From Methylobacterium sp. J-048 (lineage in GTDB: Bacteria > Pseudomonadota > Alphaproteobacteria > Rhizobiales > Beijerinckiaceae), in assembly GCF_022829515.1 (NCBI RefSeq), contig NZ_JAKSYL010000284.1, positions 1 to 64,000 on the forward strand: a stretch of DNA of 64,000 nt, written 5' to 3'. The notes under the pieces were generated by a model. The model was not told the origin of the DNA. It was given only the letters and a program-made list of their open reading frames with translations, and did no database searches. Both the position numbers and the translations under genes were made by a program. Numbering within the stretch: position 1 is the stretch's first letter; the number at the start of each line of letters is the position of its first letter. Shown here in pieces: positions 26,001 to 35,235 of this stretch.

Positions 26001-29000
26001 CTATTCCGCGGCGATCCGCGGCGGCAGCGCCCGGCCGTCATTGGCCGGATGCCGCGCCTCGCTGTAGCCCGGCTCGTCCTGCGGGTCGTCGCGCTCGCCC
26101 ACGAAGCGGCCGAACAGCCGTCCGAGCAGGCGCGAGAGATCGTCCATCAGCACGAAGATCGCCGGCACGAACACCAGCGACAGCACGGTCGAGACGATCA
26201 ACCCGCCGATCACCGCCACCGCCATCGGGGCGCGGAACTCGCCGCCGATGCCGAACGCCATGGCGGACGGCACCATGCCGGCGGCCATCGCGATGGTGGT
26301 CATCACGATCGGCCGGGCGCGCTTGCGGCCGGCATCGACGATCGCGGTGGTGCGGTCGACCCCGGCGCGGATCTGCTCGACGGCGAAGTCGACCAGCATG
26401 ATCGCGTTCTTGGTGACCACGCCCATCAGCATCAGGATGCCGATCACCACCGGCATCGAGATCGGCATGTGGCAAATCAAGAGCGCCAGGATCGCGCCGC
26501 CGATGGAGAGCGGCAGCGAGAACAGGATGGTGAGCGGCTGCAGGAAGTTGCCGAACAGCAGGATCAGCACGCCGAACACCATCATCAGGCCGGCGCCCAT
26601 GGCGAGCGCGAAGCCCTCGAACACCTCGCCCATCACCTCGGCGTCGCCGGTCTGGCTGATCGTGACGCCCGGCGGCAGGTTCTTGGCGGTGGGCAGATTC
26701 ATGACCTGGCCGATCAGCTCGGCCAGCGCGTCGGTGCCCTGCATGTCGCCCTCGATGGCGACGCGCACCGAGCGGTCGTAGCGGTCGATGCCGGTGGGGC
26801 CCTGGCCGAGGCTGATATCGGCCACCGTCGCCAGCGGAACGGCGGCGCCGCCCTTCACCGGGACCTTCAGGGTCTCGAGCTCGGACAGCCGGCCGCGCAG
26901 ACTATCGGGCAGCTGCACCCGGATCGGCACCTGCCGGTCGGTGGCGTTGAACTTGGCGAGGTTCATGCCGATGTCGCCGATCGTCCCGACCCGCACGGTC
27001 TCGGCGATGGTGTCGGTGGAGACGCCGAGATCGGCCGCGACCCCGGGCTTGGGGCGGATACGGATCTCGGTCCGGTCCAGCGGCGCCGTCGACATAACAT
27101 TGACGAGGTGCGGGATCTGGGCGGCCTCGCGCTGGAGCTTGGCCGCGACATCGGCCACCACGGCCTTGTCGGGGCCGGCGATGATCAGCGCCATGTCGCG
27201 CTGGCCGCTCTCGCGCAGGGCCCAGAACCGGATGTCGGGCTCCTCGCGCAGGATCGCGGCGACTTCGGCATCGACCTGCTTCTGGGTGCGCGCGCGGGCG
27301 TTCTTCGGCGTGAGGTTGATGGTCAGCGTCGCGAGCCGCACTTCCTTCTTGCCGGGCAATTGCCGGCCGCCGTCCACGAACACGCTCTTCACCTCGGGCA
27401 GCGCCCGGATCTTCTGCTCGATCGCGTCGCTGAGCTTCACCGTGTCGGGCAACCGGGCGCCCGGGGGCAGTTCCAGCACGAACAGGGTGCGGGCCTGGTC
27501 CTCCGCCGGCAGGAAGCCCGCCGGCAGCAGGCCCGTCGAGGCGATCGAGCCGGCAAAGCACGCGATGCCGAGGATCAGCGTGATGAACTTGTGCCGCACC
27601 GACCACGCCACCAGCCGCGTGTAGCCCCGCATCACGACCCCGTCGGTCGTGTGGTCGGGGCCGTGGTCGCGCAGGAAGTAGGCGGCGAGCAGCGGCGTGA
27701 TCAGCCGCGCCACCAGCAGCGACATGAACACCGCGGCCGCGATGGTCAGGCCGAACTGCTTGAAATACTGGCCGGCGATGCCGCCCATGAACGAGACCGG
27801 CGAGAAGATCGCGATGATCGTCGCCGTGATGGCGATGACCGCGAGCCCGATCTCGTCGGCGGCTTCGAGCGACGCGCGGTAGGGCGATTTCCCCATCCGC
27901 ATGTGCCGGACGATGTTCTCGATCTCCACGATCGCGTCGTCCACCAGGATGCCGGTGACCAGCGTGATCGCCAGCAGGCTCACGGCGTTGAGCGAGAAGC
28001 CCAGCGCGCTCATCACCCAGAAGGTCGGCAGCACGGAGAGCGGCAGCGCCACCGCGGCGATCAGCGTCGCGCGCCAGTCGCGCAGGAACAGCAGCACCAC
28101 GACCACCGCCAGGGCCGCGCCTTCGATCAGGCCCATCATGGCCGAGTGGTAGTTGCCGATGGTGTTGACGACGCTGGTGTCGATCAGGTCGAAGCGCACG
28201 TCCGGATTGGCCTCGTGGAGCGCCGCGATCTTCTTGGCGATCCCCACCGAGACGTCGGCGTCGCTGGCACCGCTGGCCCGGGAGACCGCGAAGGCCACCA
28301 CCGGCTCGCCGTTGAAGCGCGCGAAGGTGCGCGGCTCCTCCGCGGTGTCCGACAAGGTCGCCAGCTCGTCGAGCCTGACCTTGCGGTTGCCCGGCACCAC
28401 GATCGAGGTCTTGGCCAGGGTGTCGAGGCTGGCCGAGGCGGCGAGCGCGCGGATCGACTGCTCCTGGCCGCCGACCTCGCCGCGACCGCCCGCCATGTCG
28501 GCGGAGGTCAGGCGCAGCTGCCGGTTCACGTCCGCCGCGGTGATGCCGAGCGCCAGCAACCGGTCGGGCTTGAGCGTCACCCGGATCTCCCGGGCGACGC
28601 CGCCGAGCCGCTCGACGCCGCCGACGCCCTTCACGCTCTGCAGGCCCCGGGCGACCACGTCGTCCACGAACCACGACAGGTCCTCGGGCGTCATGGCGGG
28701 CGCGGAGGCGCCGTAGATCATGATCGGCAGGCCGGCGATCTCGACCCGGGAGACGATCGGCTCGTCGATGGTCCGCGGCAGGTTCTGGCGGATCTTGGCG
28801 ATGGCGTCCTTGACGTCGTTGGTCGCCCGATCCTGGTTCACCTCCAGGCGGAACTCGATCGTGGTGGTCGAGATGCCCTCGGTGATGGTCGACAGGATGT
28901 GCTTGACGCCCTTCACCCCGGCGATCGAGTCCTCGACCCACTTGGTGACCTGGGTCTGCAACTCGGCCGGCGCCGCGCCCGACTGGGTGATCGTCACCGA

Positions 29001-29141
29001 GACGATCGGGATGTCGATGTTCGGGAACCGGGTGATCGGCAGGGCGCGGAAGCTCACCAGCCCGAGGATCATCAGGACCAGGAACAGCACCACCGAAGGC
29101 AGCGGCTTCCGGATCGCCCAGGCGGAGACGTTGAGGCGCAT
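26001..29141 (-). CDS. RND-family efflux permease (HAE1/AcrB-like)
   Basis: Inner-membrane proton-driven pump of 1046 aa, normal AcrB-type length. It shows duplicated halves: one N-terminal membrane helix, a large periplasmic loop (about 35-330), a helix bundle, a second large loop and a final bundle. The proton-relay helix reads TGILVDDAIVEIENI with the paired aspartates; the partner helix has GVVTKNAIMLVDFAVEQ. The adaptor gene lies 10 bp upstream on the same strand. No outer-membrane TolC-type gene is adjacent, so the exit duct must be encoded elsewhere. Drug-type substrates are the family norm; heavy-metal signatures were not seen. Confidence 0.93.
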   Translation of the reverse strand: MRLNVSAWAIRKPLPSVVLFLVLMILGLVSFRALPITRFPNIDIPIVSVTITQSGAAPAELQTQVTKWVEDSIAGVKGVKHILSTITEGISTTTIEFRLEVNQDRATNDVKDAIAKIRQNLPRTIDEPIVSRVEIAGLPIMIYGASAPAMTPEDLSWFVDDVVARGLQSVKGVGGVERLGGVAREIRVTLKPDRLLALGITAADVNRQLRLTSADMAGGRGEVGGQEQSIRALAASASLDTLAKTSIVVPGNRKVRLDELATLSDTAEEPRTFARFNGEPVVAFAVSRASGASDADVSVGIAKKIAALHEANPDVRFDLIDTSVVNTIGNYHSAMMGLIEGAALAVVVVLLFLRDWRATLIAAVALPLSVLPTFWVMSALGFSLNAVSLLAITLVTGILVDDAIVEIENIVRHMRMGKSPYRASLEAADEIGLAVIAITATIIAIFSPVSFMGGIAGQYFKQFGLTIAAAVFMSLLVARLITPLLAAYFLRDHGPDHTTDGVVMRGYTRLVAWSVRHKFITLILGIACFAGSIASTGLLPAGFLPAEDQARTLFVLELPPGARLPDTVKLSDAIEQKIRALPEVKSVFVDGGRQLPGKKEVRLATLTINLTPKNARARTQKQVDAEVAAILREEPDIRFWALRESGQRDMALIIAGPDKAVVADVAAKLQREAAQIPHLVNVMSTAPLDRTEIRIRPKPGVAADLGVSTDTIAETVRVGTIGDIGMNLAKFNATDRQVPIRVQLPDSLRGRLSELETLKVPVKGGAAVPLATVADISLGQGPTGIDRYDRSVRVAIEGDMQGTDALAELIGQVMNLPTAKNLPPGVTISQTGDAEVMGEVFEGFALAMGAGLMMVFGVLILLFGNFLQPLTILFSLPLSIGGAILALLICHMPISMPVVIGILMLMGVVTKNAIMLVDFAVEQIRAGVDRTTAIVDAGRKRARPIVMTTIAMAAGMVPSAMAFGIGGEFRAPMAVAVIGGLIVSTVLSLVFVPAIFVLMDDLSRLLGRLFGRFVGERDDPQDEPGYSEARHPANDGRALPPRIAAE

Positions 29142-29151
29142 GACTCGTGTC

Positions 29152-30393
29152 CTACCGCGGGGCCGCGTCGGCCATGGGCGGGCTGGCGGGGGCGCTCATG
29201 GGCGTGCTGCCCCCCGGCGCGGAGACCGCCCGCACCCGGTCGCCGTCGCGCAGGAAGCTGCCCGCCCGCGCCACGACGCTCTCGCCGGCCGCGACGCCCG
29301 ACTGGAGTTCCGTATAGCCCTCGGACGACAGGCCCGGGGTGACGGCGCGCGCCTCGACGCGCCCGTCCCTGGCCACCAGCACGCTGGCCTGGCCGTCCGC
29401 CGCGTAGAGCAGGCTGGAGACCGGGACCGCGATGCCCTCCCGGCGCGCCACCTCGACGGTGCCGCGGGCGAAGGCGCCGATGCGCAGGGCCGGATCGTCG
29501 GTGAGGCGGATGCGGACCTTGCCGAGCCGGGTCGCCCGGTCGACCTCCGGATAGACCCGTCGGACCTTGCCGCGCAGCTGGCGGCCGTCGTCGAGATCGA
29601 GGCTGGCCGGATCGCCGACCGCGATGCGGGCGAGCGAGGTCTCGGGCACCTCGCCCTCCAGCTCGATCTCGCCGCGGGCGATCAGCCGGAACAGCGGCTC
29701 CCCGGCGGACGTGACGGAAGCGCCGACCCGGGCGGTGCGGCGGTTGACGATGCCGGCCTCCGGGGCGCGGATGTCGGTGCGGGCCCGGCGCAGGGCGATC
29801 TCGGACCCGGCCGCCCGCGCGGTGGCGAGGTCGGCCTCGGCCGATTGCAGGCCGCCTTTGGCTGCGGCCAGGCGGCCCTCGGCCCCCTGCGCCGCCGAGA
29901 CGCGCTGCTCCAGCACGGCCGCGGTGGCGTTGCCGGTCTTGGCCAGCGACTGGGCTCGTTCCAGCGACTGCTTGGCCTCGACATTGGCGGCCTCGGCCTG
30001 GACGATCTGGCTCTTGGCCTGGACGATGGCCGCCTCGGCCCGGGCGACCGCGGCGACGTTCGAGGCCTCCTGGGTGACGATCATCTCCTGGGACAGGCGC
30101 GCGAGCACCTGGCCCTTGGTGACGCGGTCCCCCTCCTCGACCAGCAATTCGGTGATGCGCAGGCCCTCGACCTCCGGTGCGACCAGGATCTCGTCCCGGG
30201 GGACCAGCGTGCCGGTGACGACGGCGCGCTCCACGATCTCGCGGCGCTGGGCCGGGACGACCGTGACGGCCGGCGCGATGGCGGCGGCGTCGGGAACCGC
30301 GGCGGTCTCGACGGCGCGCGCGGGCGTGGCAGCGAGGAGCGCGAGCCCGCACAGGAGGTAGAGGTGGGACGCGCGCCCGGAACATGTCGGCAA
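29152..30393 (-). CDS. RND periplasmic adaptor (membrane fusion protein)
   Basis: A protein of 413 aa that bridges the RND pump to an outer-membrane channel. Order of domains: signal peptide (LYLLCGLALLAATPARA), lipoyl half-site PEVEGLRITELLVEEGDRVTKGQVLARL, a long alpha-hairpin rich in Ala/Glu (about 105-200), the second lipoyl half TDIRAPEAGIVNRRTARVG, then beta-barrel and membrane-proximal domains. The start at 30393 is TTG; no ATG in frame gives an equally good signal peptide. It ends 10 bp before the pump gene, so the pair is an operon. Confidence 0.88.
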   Translation of the reverse strand: MPTCSGRASHLYLLCGLALLAATPARAVETAAVPDAAAIAPAVTVVPAQRREIVERAVVTGTLVPRDEILVAPEVEGLRITELLVEEGDRVTKGQVLARLSQEMIVTQEASNVAAVARAEAAIVQAKSQIVQAEAANVEAKQSLERAQSLAKTGNATAAVLEQRVSAAQGAEGRLAAAKGGLQSAEADLATARAAGSEIALRRARTDIRAPEAGIVNRRTARVGASVTSAGEPLFRLIARGEIELEGEVPETSLARIAVGDPASLDLDDGRQLRGKVRRVYPEVDRATRLGKVRIRLTDDPALRIGAFARGTVEVARREGIAVPVSSLLYAADGQASVLVARDGRVEARAVTPGLSSEGYTELQSGVAAGESVVARAGSFLRDGDRVRAVSAPGGSTPMSAPASPPMADAAPR

Positions 30394-30471
30394 AACGGAA
30401 GCCTCGCTGGCGGCTCTGTAATGTGGTCGTGCCTCTCCGTCGCTGGGCAGATCGGCGTTTTCATGGCGCGA

Positions 30472-30483
30472 GAACGCGCGTTC
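30472..30483. promoter_or_regulatory. Perfect 12-bp palindrome upstream of RND operon
   Basis: GAACGCGCGTTC, perfectly self-complementary, lies about 80 bp before the TTG start of the adaptor gene in the 250-bp spacer to the divergent small ORF. It could be an operator for a pump regulator. No regulator gene is adjacent, so this is only a candidate. Confidence 0.3.
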
Positions 30484-30641
30484 ACGTCAGAATAGCGGCT
30501 CGGTCGGGTTCCGTCCCAGGACCGGGAGCCGCAGGTCGTCCGTAACCCGAAAGAGTCGGTGTTTACGTCCATTGACCTGCAACCGACTGCGCAAGACGCC
30601 GTTATTAGATCACTGGTCTTCGTGCGGCCGGGGAGGGGTCA

Positions 30642-30824
30642 ATGAGCATCTTTCAGATCAAGCAGGTGAAGAGCGGCGCCGTGGTCTGGACGGGGGCGGC
30701 CGACGACGAGCAGACGGCGCTCGACGCCATGGCCCGCGAGGCCGGGTATCGCGACTTCTCGGCCCTGCCGGACACGATCCGCGCCAACGGGCTCGAGGCC
30801 GCCAAGCTGGACCTGATTTCTTAA
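30642..30824 (+). CDS. Small hypothetical protein, 60 aa
   Basis: Short soluble protein preceded by a strong GGGGAGGGG ribosome-binding site and followed by a hairpin terminator, which supports real expression. It begins with a beta-rich MSIFQIKQVKSGAVVWTGAADDEQTALDAMAREAGY and is acidic to neutral with no membrane segment or cysteines. No family recognised. Divergent from the RND operon. Confidence 0.65.
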   Translation: MSIFQIKQVKSGAVVWTGAADDEQTALDAMAREAGYRDFSALPDTIRANGLEAAKLDLIS

Positions 30825-30855
30825 GACAATCTTCGCCATCGCGAAGACACCGGCC

Positions 30856-30885
30856 GGCGTCCGTCTTCGATGACGGGCGCCTTTT
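30856..30885 (+). terminator. Terminator after small ORF
   Basis: Stem GGCGTCCGTC / GACGGGCGCC (one mismatch) with a 6-nt loop, then four T, 31 bp after the small ORF's stop. Confidence 0.7.
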
Positions 30886-30904
30886 CGTGCGGGTTCGGTG
30901 AGGA

Positions 30905-31241
30905 TCAGGGCACGGGCTGAAGAGCCTTGAGGGCACCGTTCAGCCAGCGCCAGACCGTGCGGTCGATGGCGATGGGAAAGTCCTTGCCCAGGATGCCCAG
31001 AAGCTCGCGGTATCGGCCGACGCGCAAGCAACCGCCCGATCGTATCGAGCCCGACCCCGGCCTCGCGCAGCGCGTGGATCAGGTCGGGCTTGGCCACATC
31101 CGCCTCGGTGTAGACCCGGTAGTTCGACGCGGATCGCAGGGTCGGCGGCAGCAGGCCCTTGTCCGAGTAGAACCGGATCCGCCGCACCGGTTGCCCGGAG
31201 AGGCGCGCCAGATCACCGATCGTGTACGTCTTCGCTCCCAT
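30905..31241 (-). pseudogene. MerR-family regulator remnant with internal deletion
   Basis: From the ATG at 31241 the frame encodes a clear MerR winged helix (TYTIGDLARLSGQPVRRIRFYSDKGLLPP...NYRVYTEADVAKPDLIHALREAGVGLDTIGRLL). After about residue 71 the frame becomes nonsense. The next frame over, from about 31025 down to a stop at 30905, reads RYRELLGILGKDFPIAIDRTVWRWLNGALKALQP. That resembles the C-terminal end of the effector region of this MerR subgroup. Roughly 100 residues between the two parts are missing, so the gene suffered a deletion that also shifted the frame. A family A repeat lies 75 bp beyond its start. Confidence 0.7.
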
Positions 31242-31314
31242 GGCGACTCGATTACGGGTTCCACCACGTGGAGGGTCAAGGCCGGTGCGCACGGCCCGCG
31301 ATCGGAGGTGCGTC

Positions 31315-31409
31315 ACCGTCATTGCGAGCGCAGCGAAGCAACCCAGGGAAACGCCACGTTCGGGGAGCGCGCGCTGCACTGGGTCGCTTCGCTGCGCTCG
31401 CGATGACGG
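31315..31409. repeat. Dispersed palindromic repeat, family A
   Basis: Inverted-repeat copy running from ACCGTCATTGCGAGCGCAGC to TCGCGATGACGGG, closely like the copy at 15109, including an internal GGGAAACGCCACGTTCGG block. It lies between the MerR remnant and the end of the glycosyltransferase operon. Confidence 0.85.
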
Positions 31410-31468
31410 GGTGGGACGTTCGACCGAGCTATCTGATCGGAGACAAGAACACTGCCGATCGGTGCGTC

Positions 31469-32512
31469 TCAGGCGTGGTCGCGTTGCCGAATCAAGTTTT
31501 CGATCGCCGCCGCGCAATCCTGGACCGCGCTCGGCCGGTGCAGGCTGCGGATCACCGCTGGGTCGAGGGCCAGTCCGGCGCGCACCAACCCGGGCCAGGC
31601 CTCGGTGCTGGGCCAGCCCGGATGCACGACGGCGGCGCCGAGCTTTCGCAACGCCTCGGCCTTCTCGGTCTGCTCGCCGTAGGCCCGCTCCTCGGGCAGG
31701 CAGACGAACCGCTTGGCTTGGCCCGCGGCGAGGGCCACCAGCCCGTCGCCGCCGCCGCCGACCAGCAGGGCCGCCCGGGCGACGCGGGCCTCCACGTCGT
31801 CGACCCAGCCGTGCAGGTGCAGGTTCTCCGGGACTTCGCCGGCGCCCGAGACGGGGCCGAGCACATGCCAGGGCCGCTCCGGCACGGCGCGGGCCGCCGC
31901 GGCCAGCTCGGCCAGGTCGCCCCCCGCGCCGCCGCGGCCGAACACCACCAGGATGTCGTCGCCGGCCTGCGCGGCCGCCTGCGCCGGGGCGCCCAGGAAG
32001 CCGGCATAATGCGTCTTGGCGCGGATCCAGTCCGGCACGCCCGCACCGTCGAGGGCTTCGGGGAAGGGCGCGAGCAGGCGCGCGGCGCTGCGGAAGGCCT
32101 CACAATGCGGCCGGTCGGTCCGGGTACCGGCGAGGCGCACCACCAGGGTCGGGACCGACAGCAGCCGCGCCAGCAGCGCGATCTCCACCGAGACGTCGAC
32201 GACGATCAGCGCCGGATTCGTCCGGGCGGCCCATTCGGCGATGCGCGCCATCCGGGTGCGCACGCCCGGATGGTTCAGGGGCGCGTAGTGCAGCGCCTCC
32301 GGCCGCTCGGCCTCGCCGTCCCGGCCGTCGAACGCCGCTCCGCCGAGGGGCCGGTCGTCCGGCAGGTCGAGCACGTCGAGGCCGCTCGTATCGAACTCCG
32401 CCAGGGTGCCGATCAGCGTGCACGGCCGGGGCAGGGCGGCCGCGACCGCGCGGGCACGCTGGAGATGGCCGGCGCCCTGGTGGTGGACGTACCAGCCGAT
32501 CCCGCGGGTCAC
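31469..32512 (-). CDS. MurG/GT28-like glycosyltransferase
   Basis: A protein of 347 aa with GT-B architecture. The N-terminal half starts VTRGIGWYVHHQGAGHLQRA, with the Gly/His nucleotide-sugar glycosyltransferase loop. The C-terminal half has DDILVVFGRGGAGGD, NLHLHGWVDDVEARVARAALLVGGGGDGLVALAAGQ and PEERAYGEQTEKAEAL, the region that binds a UDP-sugar in GT28 enzymes. The GTG start overlaps the stop of the upstream glycosyltransferase by 4 bp (GTGA), so translation is coupled. The acceptor is unknown; an envelope polysaccharide or glycolipid is likely. Confidence 0.78.
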   Translation of the reverse strand: MTRGIGWYVHHQGAGHLQRARAVAAALPRPCTLIGTLAEFDTSGLDVLDLPDDRPLGGAAFDGRDGEAERPEALHYAPLNHPGVRTRMARIAEWAARTNPALIVVDVSVEIALLARLLSVPTLVVRLAGTRTDRPHCEAFRSAARLLAPFPEALDGAGVPDWIRAKTHYAGFLGAPAQAAAQAGDDILVVFGRGGAGGDLAELAAAARAVPERPWHVLGPVSGAGEVPENLHLHGWVDDVEARVARAALLVGGGGDGLVALAAGQAKRFVCLPEERAYGEQTEKAEALRKLGAAVVHPGWPSTEAWPGLVRAGLALDPAVIRSLHRPSAVQDCAAAIENLIRQRDHA

Positions 32513-33603
32513 GCGGCCTCCCGCAGGGACAGAGCGAGGGCGTCGAGGTCGGCCAGCGCCCGGTCGAGGGGGCATTCCCGGGCCGGCCGTGAGCGCGATT
32601 CGAGGAGGCGGTCGGCTCGCTCCACGAAGGCGATGTCGTTGGGGCAATCGCCCAGGGCGGCCAACTCGTCGGCACGGAGCCCGAGCCGGGCACAGGCCTC
32701 GGACCGGGCCGGCCCGGCGAGGGGGAACGCCCGGCGCAGCGCAGCCCGGCGCAGGACCAGAGCCTGCCAATGGGCCGCCTCGGGCAAGAGGTAGGGTTCG
32801 CCGGCCAGCACCCGGGCGCGGCGCGCCATCTCGGTGGCCATGCCGCCCGAGACCCGGCCCTGGTGGCGGGCCGAGACCATCACGCGCACGTCCGGGCAGT
32901 GGCGCAGGCGGGCGCCCCCCGCGCGCAGCAGCCCGACCAGGGCGTTGTCTTCCCCGCAGGGCAGGGGCGGCAGCCCGCCGACCGCGCGGTAGAGCGCCAC
33001 CGGAACGGCGAGGCTCGCACCGGTATGGTCGCCGTGGCGCGGGGCCGGGTCGTGCGGCGGCGGATCGAGGATATCCTCCAGGCGCCGGACCCCGGCCCAG
33101 TAGCGCTCGATCCGCGCGTGCAGGTCGGCGAGCCGCGGATCGGCGGCGCCGTCCGCGTCGATCACCAGGCGGCCGCCGACCACGTCCGCGCCGCGCAAAG
33201 CCGCCAGGTTCGCCGCGACCCAGTCGGCCGGCACGCGCGCATCGGCGTCGGTGGTGAGCAGGATCCCGTCCGGGCCGGTCTCGGCGTCGAGCCAGTCGGC
33301 ACCGGCTTCGAGGGCCATGCGCCGGGCGGTGCCGACATGGGCCTGCGCGCCCTCCAGCGCCGCCTCGATCACCCGCAGTCTCAGGGCCGCGAGCGCGCCC
33401 GATTCCTCCTGGGCGCGGATCGCCGCGACCGTGCGGTCGGTGCAGTTGTTGGCGATCACCACCACCCGCAGCGGCGCCTCGGCCGAGAAGCCGTTCTGCC
33501 GGGCCAGCGTGGCGAGCAGGATCGGCAGCCGCTCTTCCTCGTTGCGCGCGGGGATGCAGACGACGCAAGGCCGGGCGATCGGGGCGGCGGTTGCGAGGGG
33601 CAT
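32509..33603 (-). CDS. Family 2 glycosyltransferase
   Basis: A protein of 364 aa with a GT-A fold. It opens VVCIPARNEEERLPILLATLARQ (nucleotide-binding strand), carries the metal-binding TTDADARVPADWV near residue 130 and has the later GEDNALVGLLRAGGARLRH region. No C-terminal membrane helices are evident, so it probably acts at the cytoplasmic face. The start at 33603 (MPLATAAP) follows the 350-bp gap that holds the family C repeat. It is translationally coupled to the next glycosyltransferase. Confidence 0.83.
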   Translation of the reverse strand: MPLATAAPIARPCVVCIPARNEEERLPILLATLARQNGFSAEAPLRVVVIANNCTDRTVAAIRAQEESGALAALRLRVIEAALEGAQAHVGTARRMALEAGADWLDAETGPDGILLTTDADARVPADWVAANLAALRGADVVGGRLVIDADGAADPRLADLHARIERYWAGVRRLEDILDPPPHDPAPRHGDHTGASLAVPVALYRAVGGLPPLPCGEDNALVGLLRAGGARLRHCPDVRVMVSARHQGRVSGGMATEMARRARVLAGEPYLLPEAAHWQALVLRRAALRRAFPLAGPARSEACARLGLRADELAALGDCPNDIAFVERADRLLESRSRPARECPLDRALADLDALALSLREAA

Positions 33604-33774
33604 AGCGGTTTTCCCAACCTCATCGTCGCGAACGCAAGACGCGGCGCATTTCCCTGTTTCGCAAAGGTGCGGTCCCCGCAGATACGAGGGGGGCACGTTC
33701 GCAGGCCGGGCGCATCCCTAAGCTTCCGTAGGCGGTATGATGCCTGCACAACGCTTCGTTCAGGCCACAACGTA

Positions 33775-33890
33775 CCCCCTCTCCCGTGCGGGAGAGGGTT
33801 GGGGTGAGGGATCAGGTTTCTCCGGAGCGGTCGCATCCCTCACCCGGCTCTCTGCGAGAGCAGACCTCTCCCGCACGGGAGAGGGGGCCC
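33775..33890. repeat. Dispersed palindromic repeat, family C
   Basis: Starts CCCCCTCTCCCGTGCGGGAGAGGG and ends CCTCTCCCGCACGGGAGAGGGGG; each end is itself a hairpin and the two ends are inverted relative to each other (GGGTGAGGGAT / ATCCCTCACCC). A partial copy is at 43417. It separates the GT4 gene from the GT2 gene and fills most of the 350-bp gap; nothing else is seen there. Confidence 0.82.
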
Positions 33891-33955
33891 GCGCCTTGTC
33901 CCGAAAGGTGTAAAGCCACTCGCCCTGCCGGGAGAGCGGTCCGCACTGCTTTCGT

Positions 33956-35050
33956 TTACGCCCGCCCCCCGGCTACCCGCAGCGTCGGCCGTGCCCGCTC
34001 GGCGCAGCGCGCCATCACGGCATCGTAGGTCTCGAGATAGCGCTCGGTCATGGCGGCGGCGTCATAGAGCGCCTCGGCCCGGTCGCGGCAGGCGCGGCGC
34101 GACAGGCCGGCCGCCTCGCGGATCGCCACCGACAGGTCGTGCGAATCGTCCGGCCGCGCCAGGCGGCCGCAATGCGCGTCGAGGATGTCGGGCATCGCGC
34201 CCCGGCGGAAGGCGGCCACCGGCGTGCCGCAGGCCAAAGCCTCGGCGACCACGAGGCCGAACGGCTCCTCCCAGCGTGGCGAGACGATCGCCACCCGGGC
34301 GCGGCCGATATGGTGCGCGAGGTCCCGGTGCGAGAGGTGCCCGAGATGGGTCAGGTCCGGCCCGAGCCGCGGGGCGATCTCGGCCGCCCAGTAGCCGGGA
34401 TTGAGCTTCGGCCCGGCAAATCGCAGCGGCAAGCCGGCCGCGCGGGCGGCGTCGATGGCGAGGTGGAGCCCCTTCTCGGGCACGATCCGGCCGGACCAGA
34501 ACACGAAGGGCGGATCGTCGGGCGCGTCGGAATACGCGAAGGTCGAGAGGTCGACGCCGTTATCGACCACTTGGGCGCCCGGCACGAGGGATTGCCATTC
34601 CTGCGCGAGCGACGGCGACACCGCCAGGAAGGCCATGTCGGGATCGGCCACCTCCACGCCCGAGACCAGGGCGTCGAAGGGCGGCGTGTGCAGCACCGTG
34701 ACCCAGGGCAGGCCGAGCCGGGCGCTCAGCTGCAGGGGCAGGGCGTGTAGGGAATTGTTGTGCACGAGGTCGAAGCCGCCGGCCGCGACCATCTCCATCA
34801 TCCGCCGGTAGGCGTCGTACTCGGCTGCGTCGATCGCCTCCTCGCGCTCGGGATCCGCCAGGGCGTCGCCGGTCGGGTCGCACAGCATCACCGGATCGAG
34901 TGCCGGGTCCGAGCCGCAGCTCGCGAACAGGGTCACATCGTGCCCGTGCCGCTTCAACGCCACGGTGAGGAGATGGGTATGCATCTCCAGACCGCCGGCA
35001 TAGGGCTGGCCGATCGGGTACTTCAGATGTGCCAGGACAGCGATCTTCAC
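33956..35050 (-). CDS. Family 4 glycosyltransferase
   Basis: A protein of 364 aa, GT-B fold. It begins MKIAVLAHLKYPIGQPYAGGLEMHTHLL (acceptor-site glycine loop). The C-terminal half contains FVFWSGRIVPEKGLHLAIDAA and the donor-binding SPRWEEPFGLVVAEALACGTPVAAF, the EX7E motif of GT4 enzymes. It is the first gene of a same-strand set of three glycosyltransferases, although a repeat element lies between it and the next gene. The product could be a glycolipid or exopolysaccharide part; nothing nearby identifies it. Confidence 0.88.
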   Translation of the reverse strand: MKIAVLAHLKYPIGQPYAGGLEMHTHLLTVALKRHGHDVTLFASCGSDPALDPVMLCDPTGDALADPEREEAIDAAEYDAYRRMMEMVAAGGFDLVHNNSLHALPLQLSARLGLPWVTVLHTPPFDALVSGVEVADPDMAFLAVSPSLAQEWQSLVPGAQVVDNGVDLSTFAYSDAPDDPPFVFWSGRIVPEKGLHLAIDAARAAGLPLRFAGPKLNPGYWAAEIAPRLGPDLTHLGHLSHRDLAHHIGRARVAIVSPRWEEPFGLVVAEALACGTPVAAFRRGAMPDILDAHCGRLARPDDSHDLSVAIREAAGLSRRACRDRAEALYDAAAMTERYLETYDAVMARCAERARPTLRVAGGRA

Positions 35051-35235
35051 GCGTGCACCGAATCCGGTTGTGTGGGGATCTTTGCCGGCCGCAGCGGAGC
35101 GAGAGGAATTTCGTCCGCAGCGAGCGTGGCGGGTATCATGCCCATCTTTTCTTCATCAAGCGTTGCGTCATCGAGGCCGGGAGCGACGACGGACGCAGCG
35201 CGTTCCTACCCTCATAAGGGCCGCGGTCTGAACCG

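Noticed and set aside
25914..29342. A 1142-codon plus-strand open frame opposite the RND pump
   Set aside because: No domain, His/Arg/Gln/Asp-rich composition, and it is fully antisense to an unmistakable RND permease.
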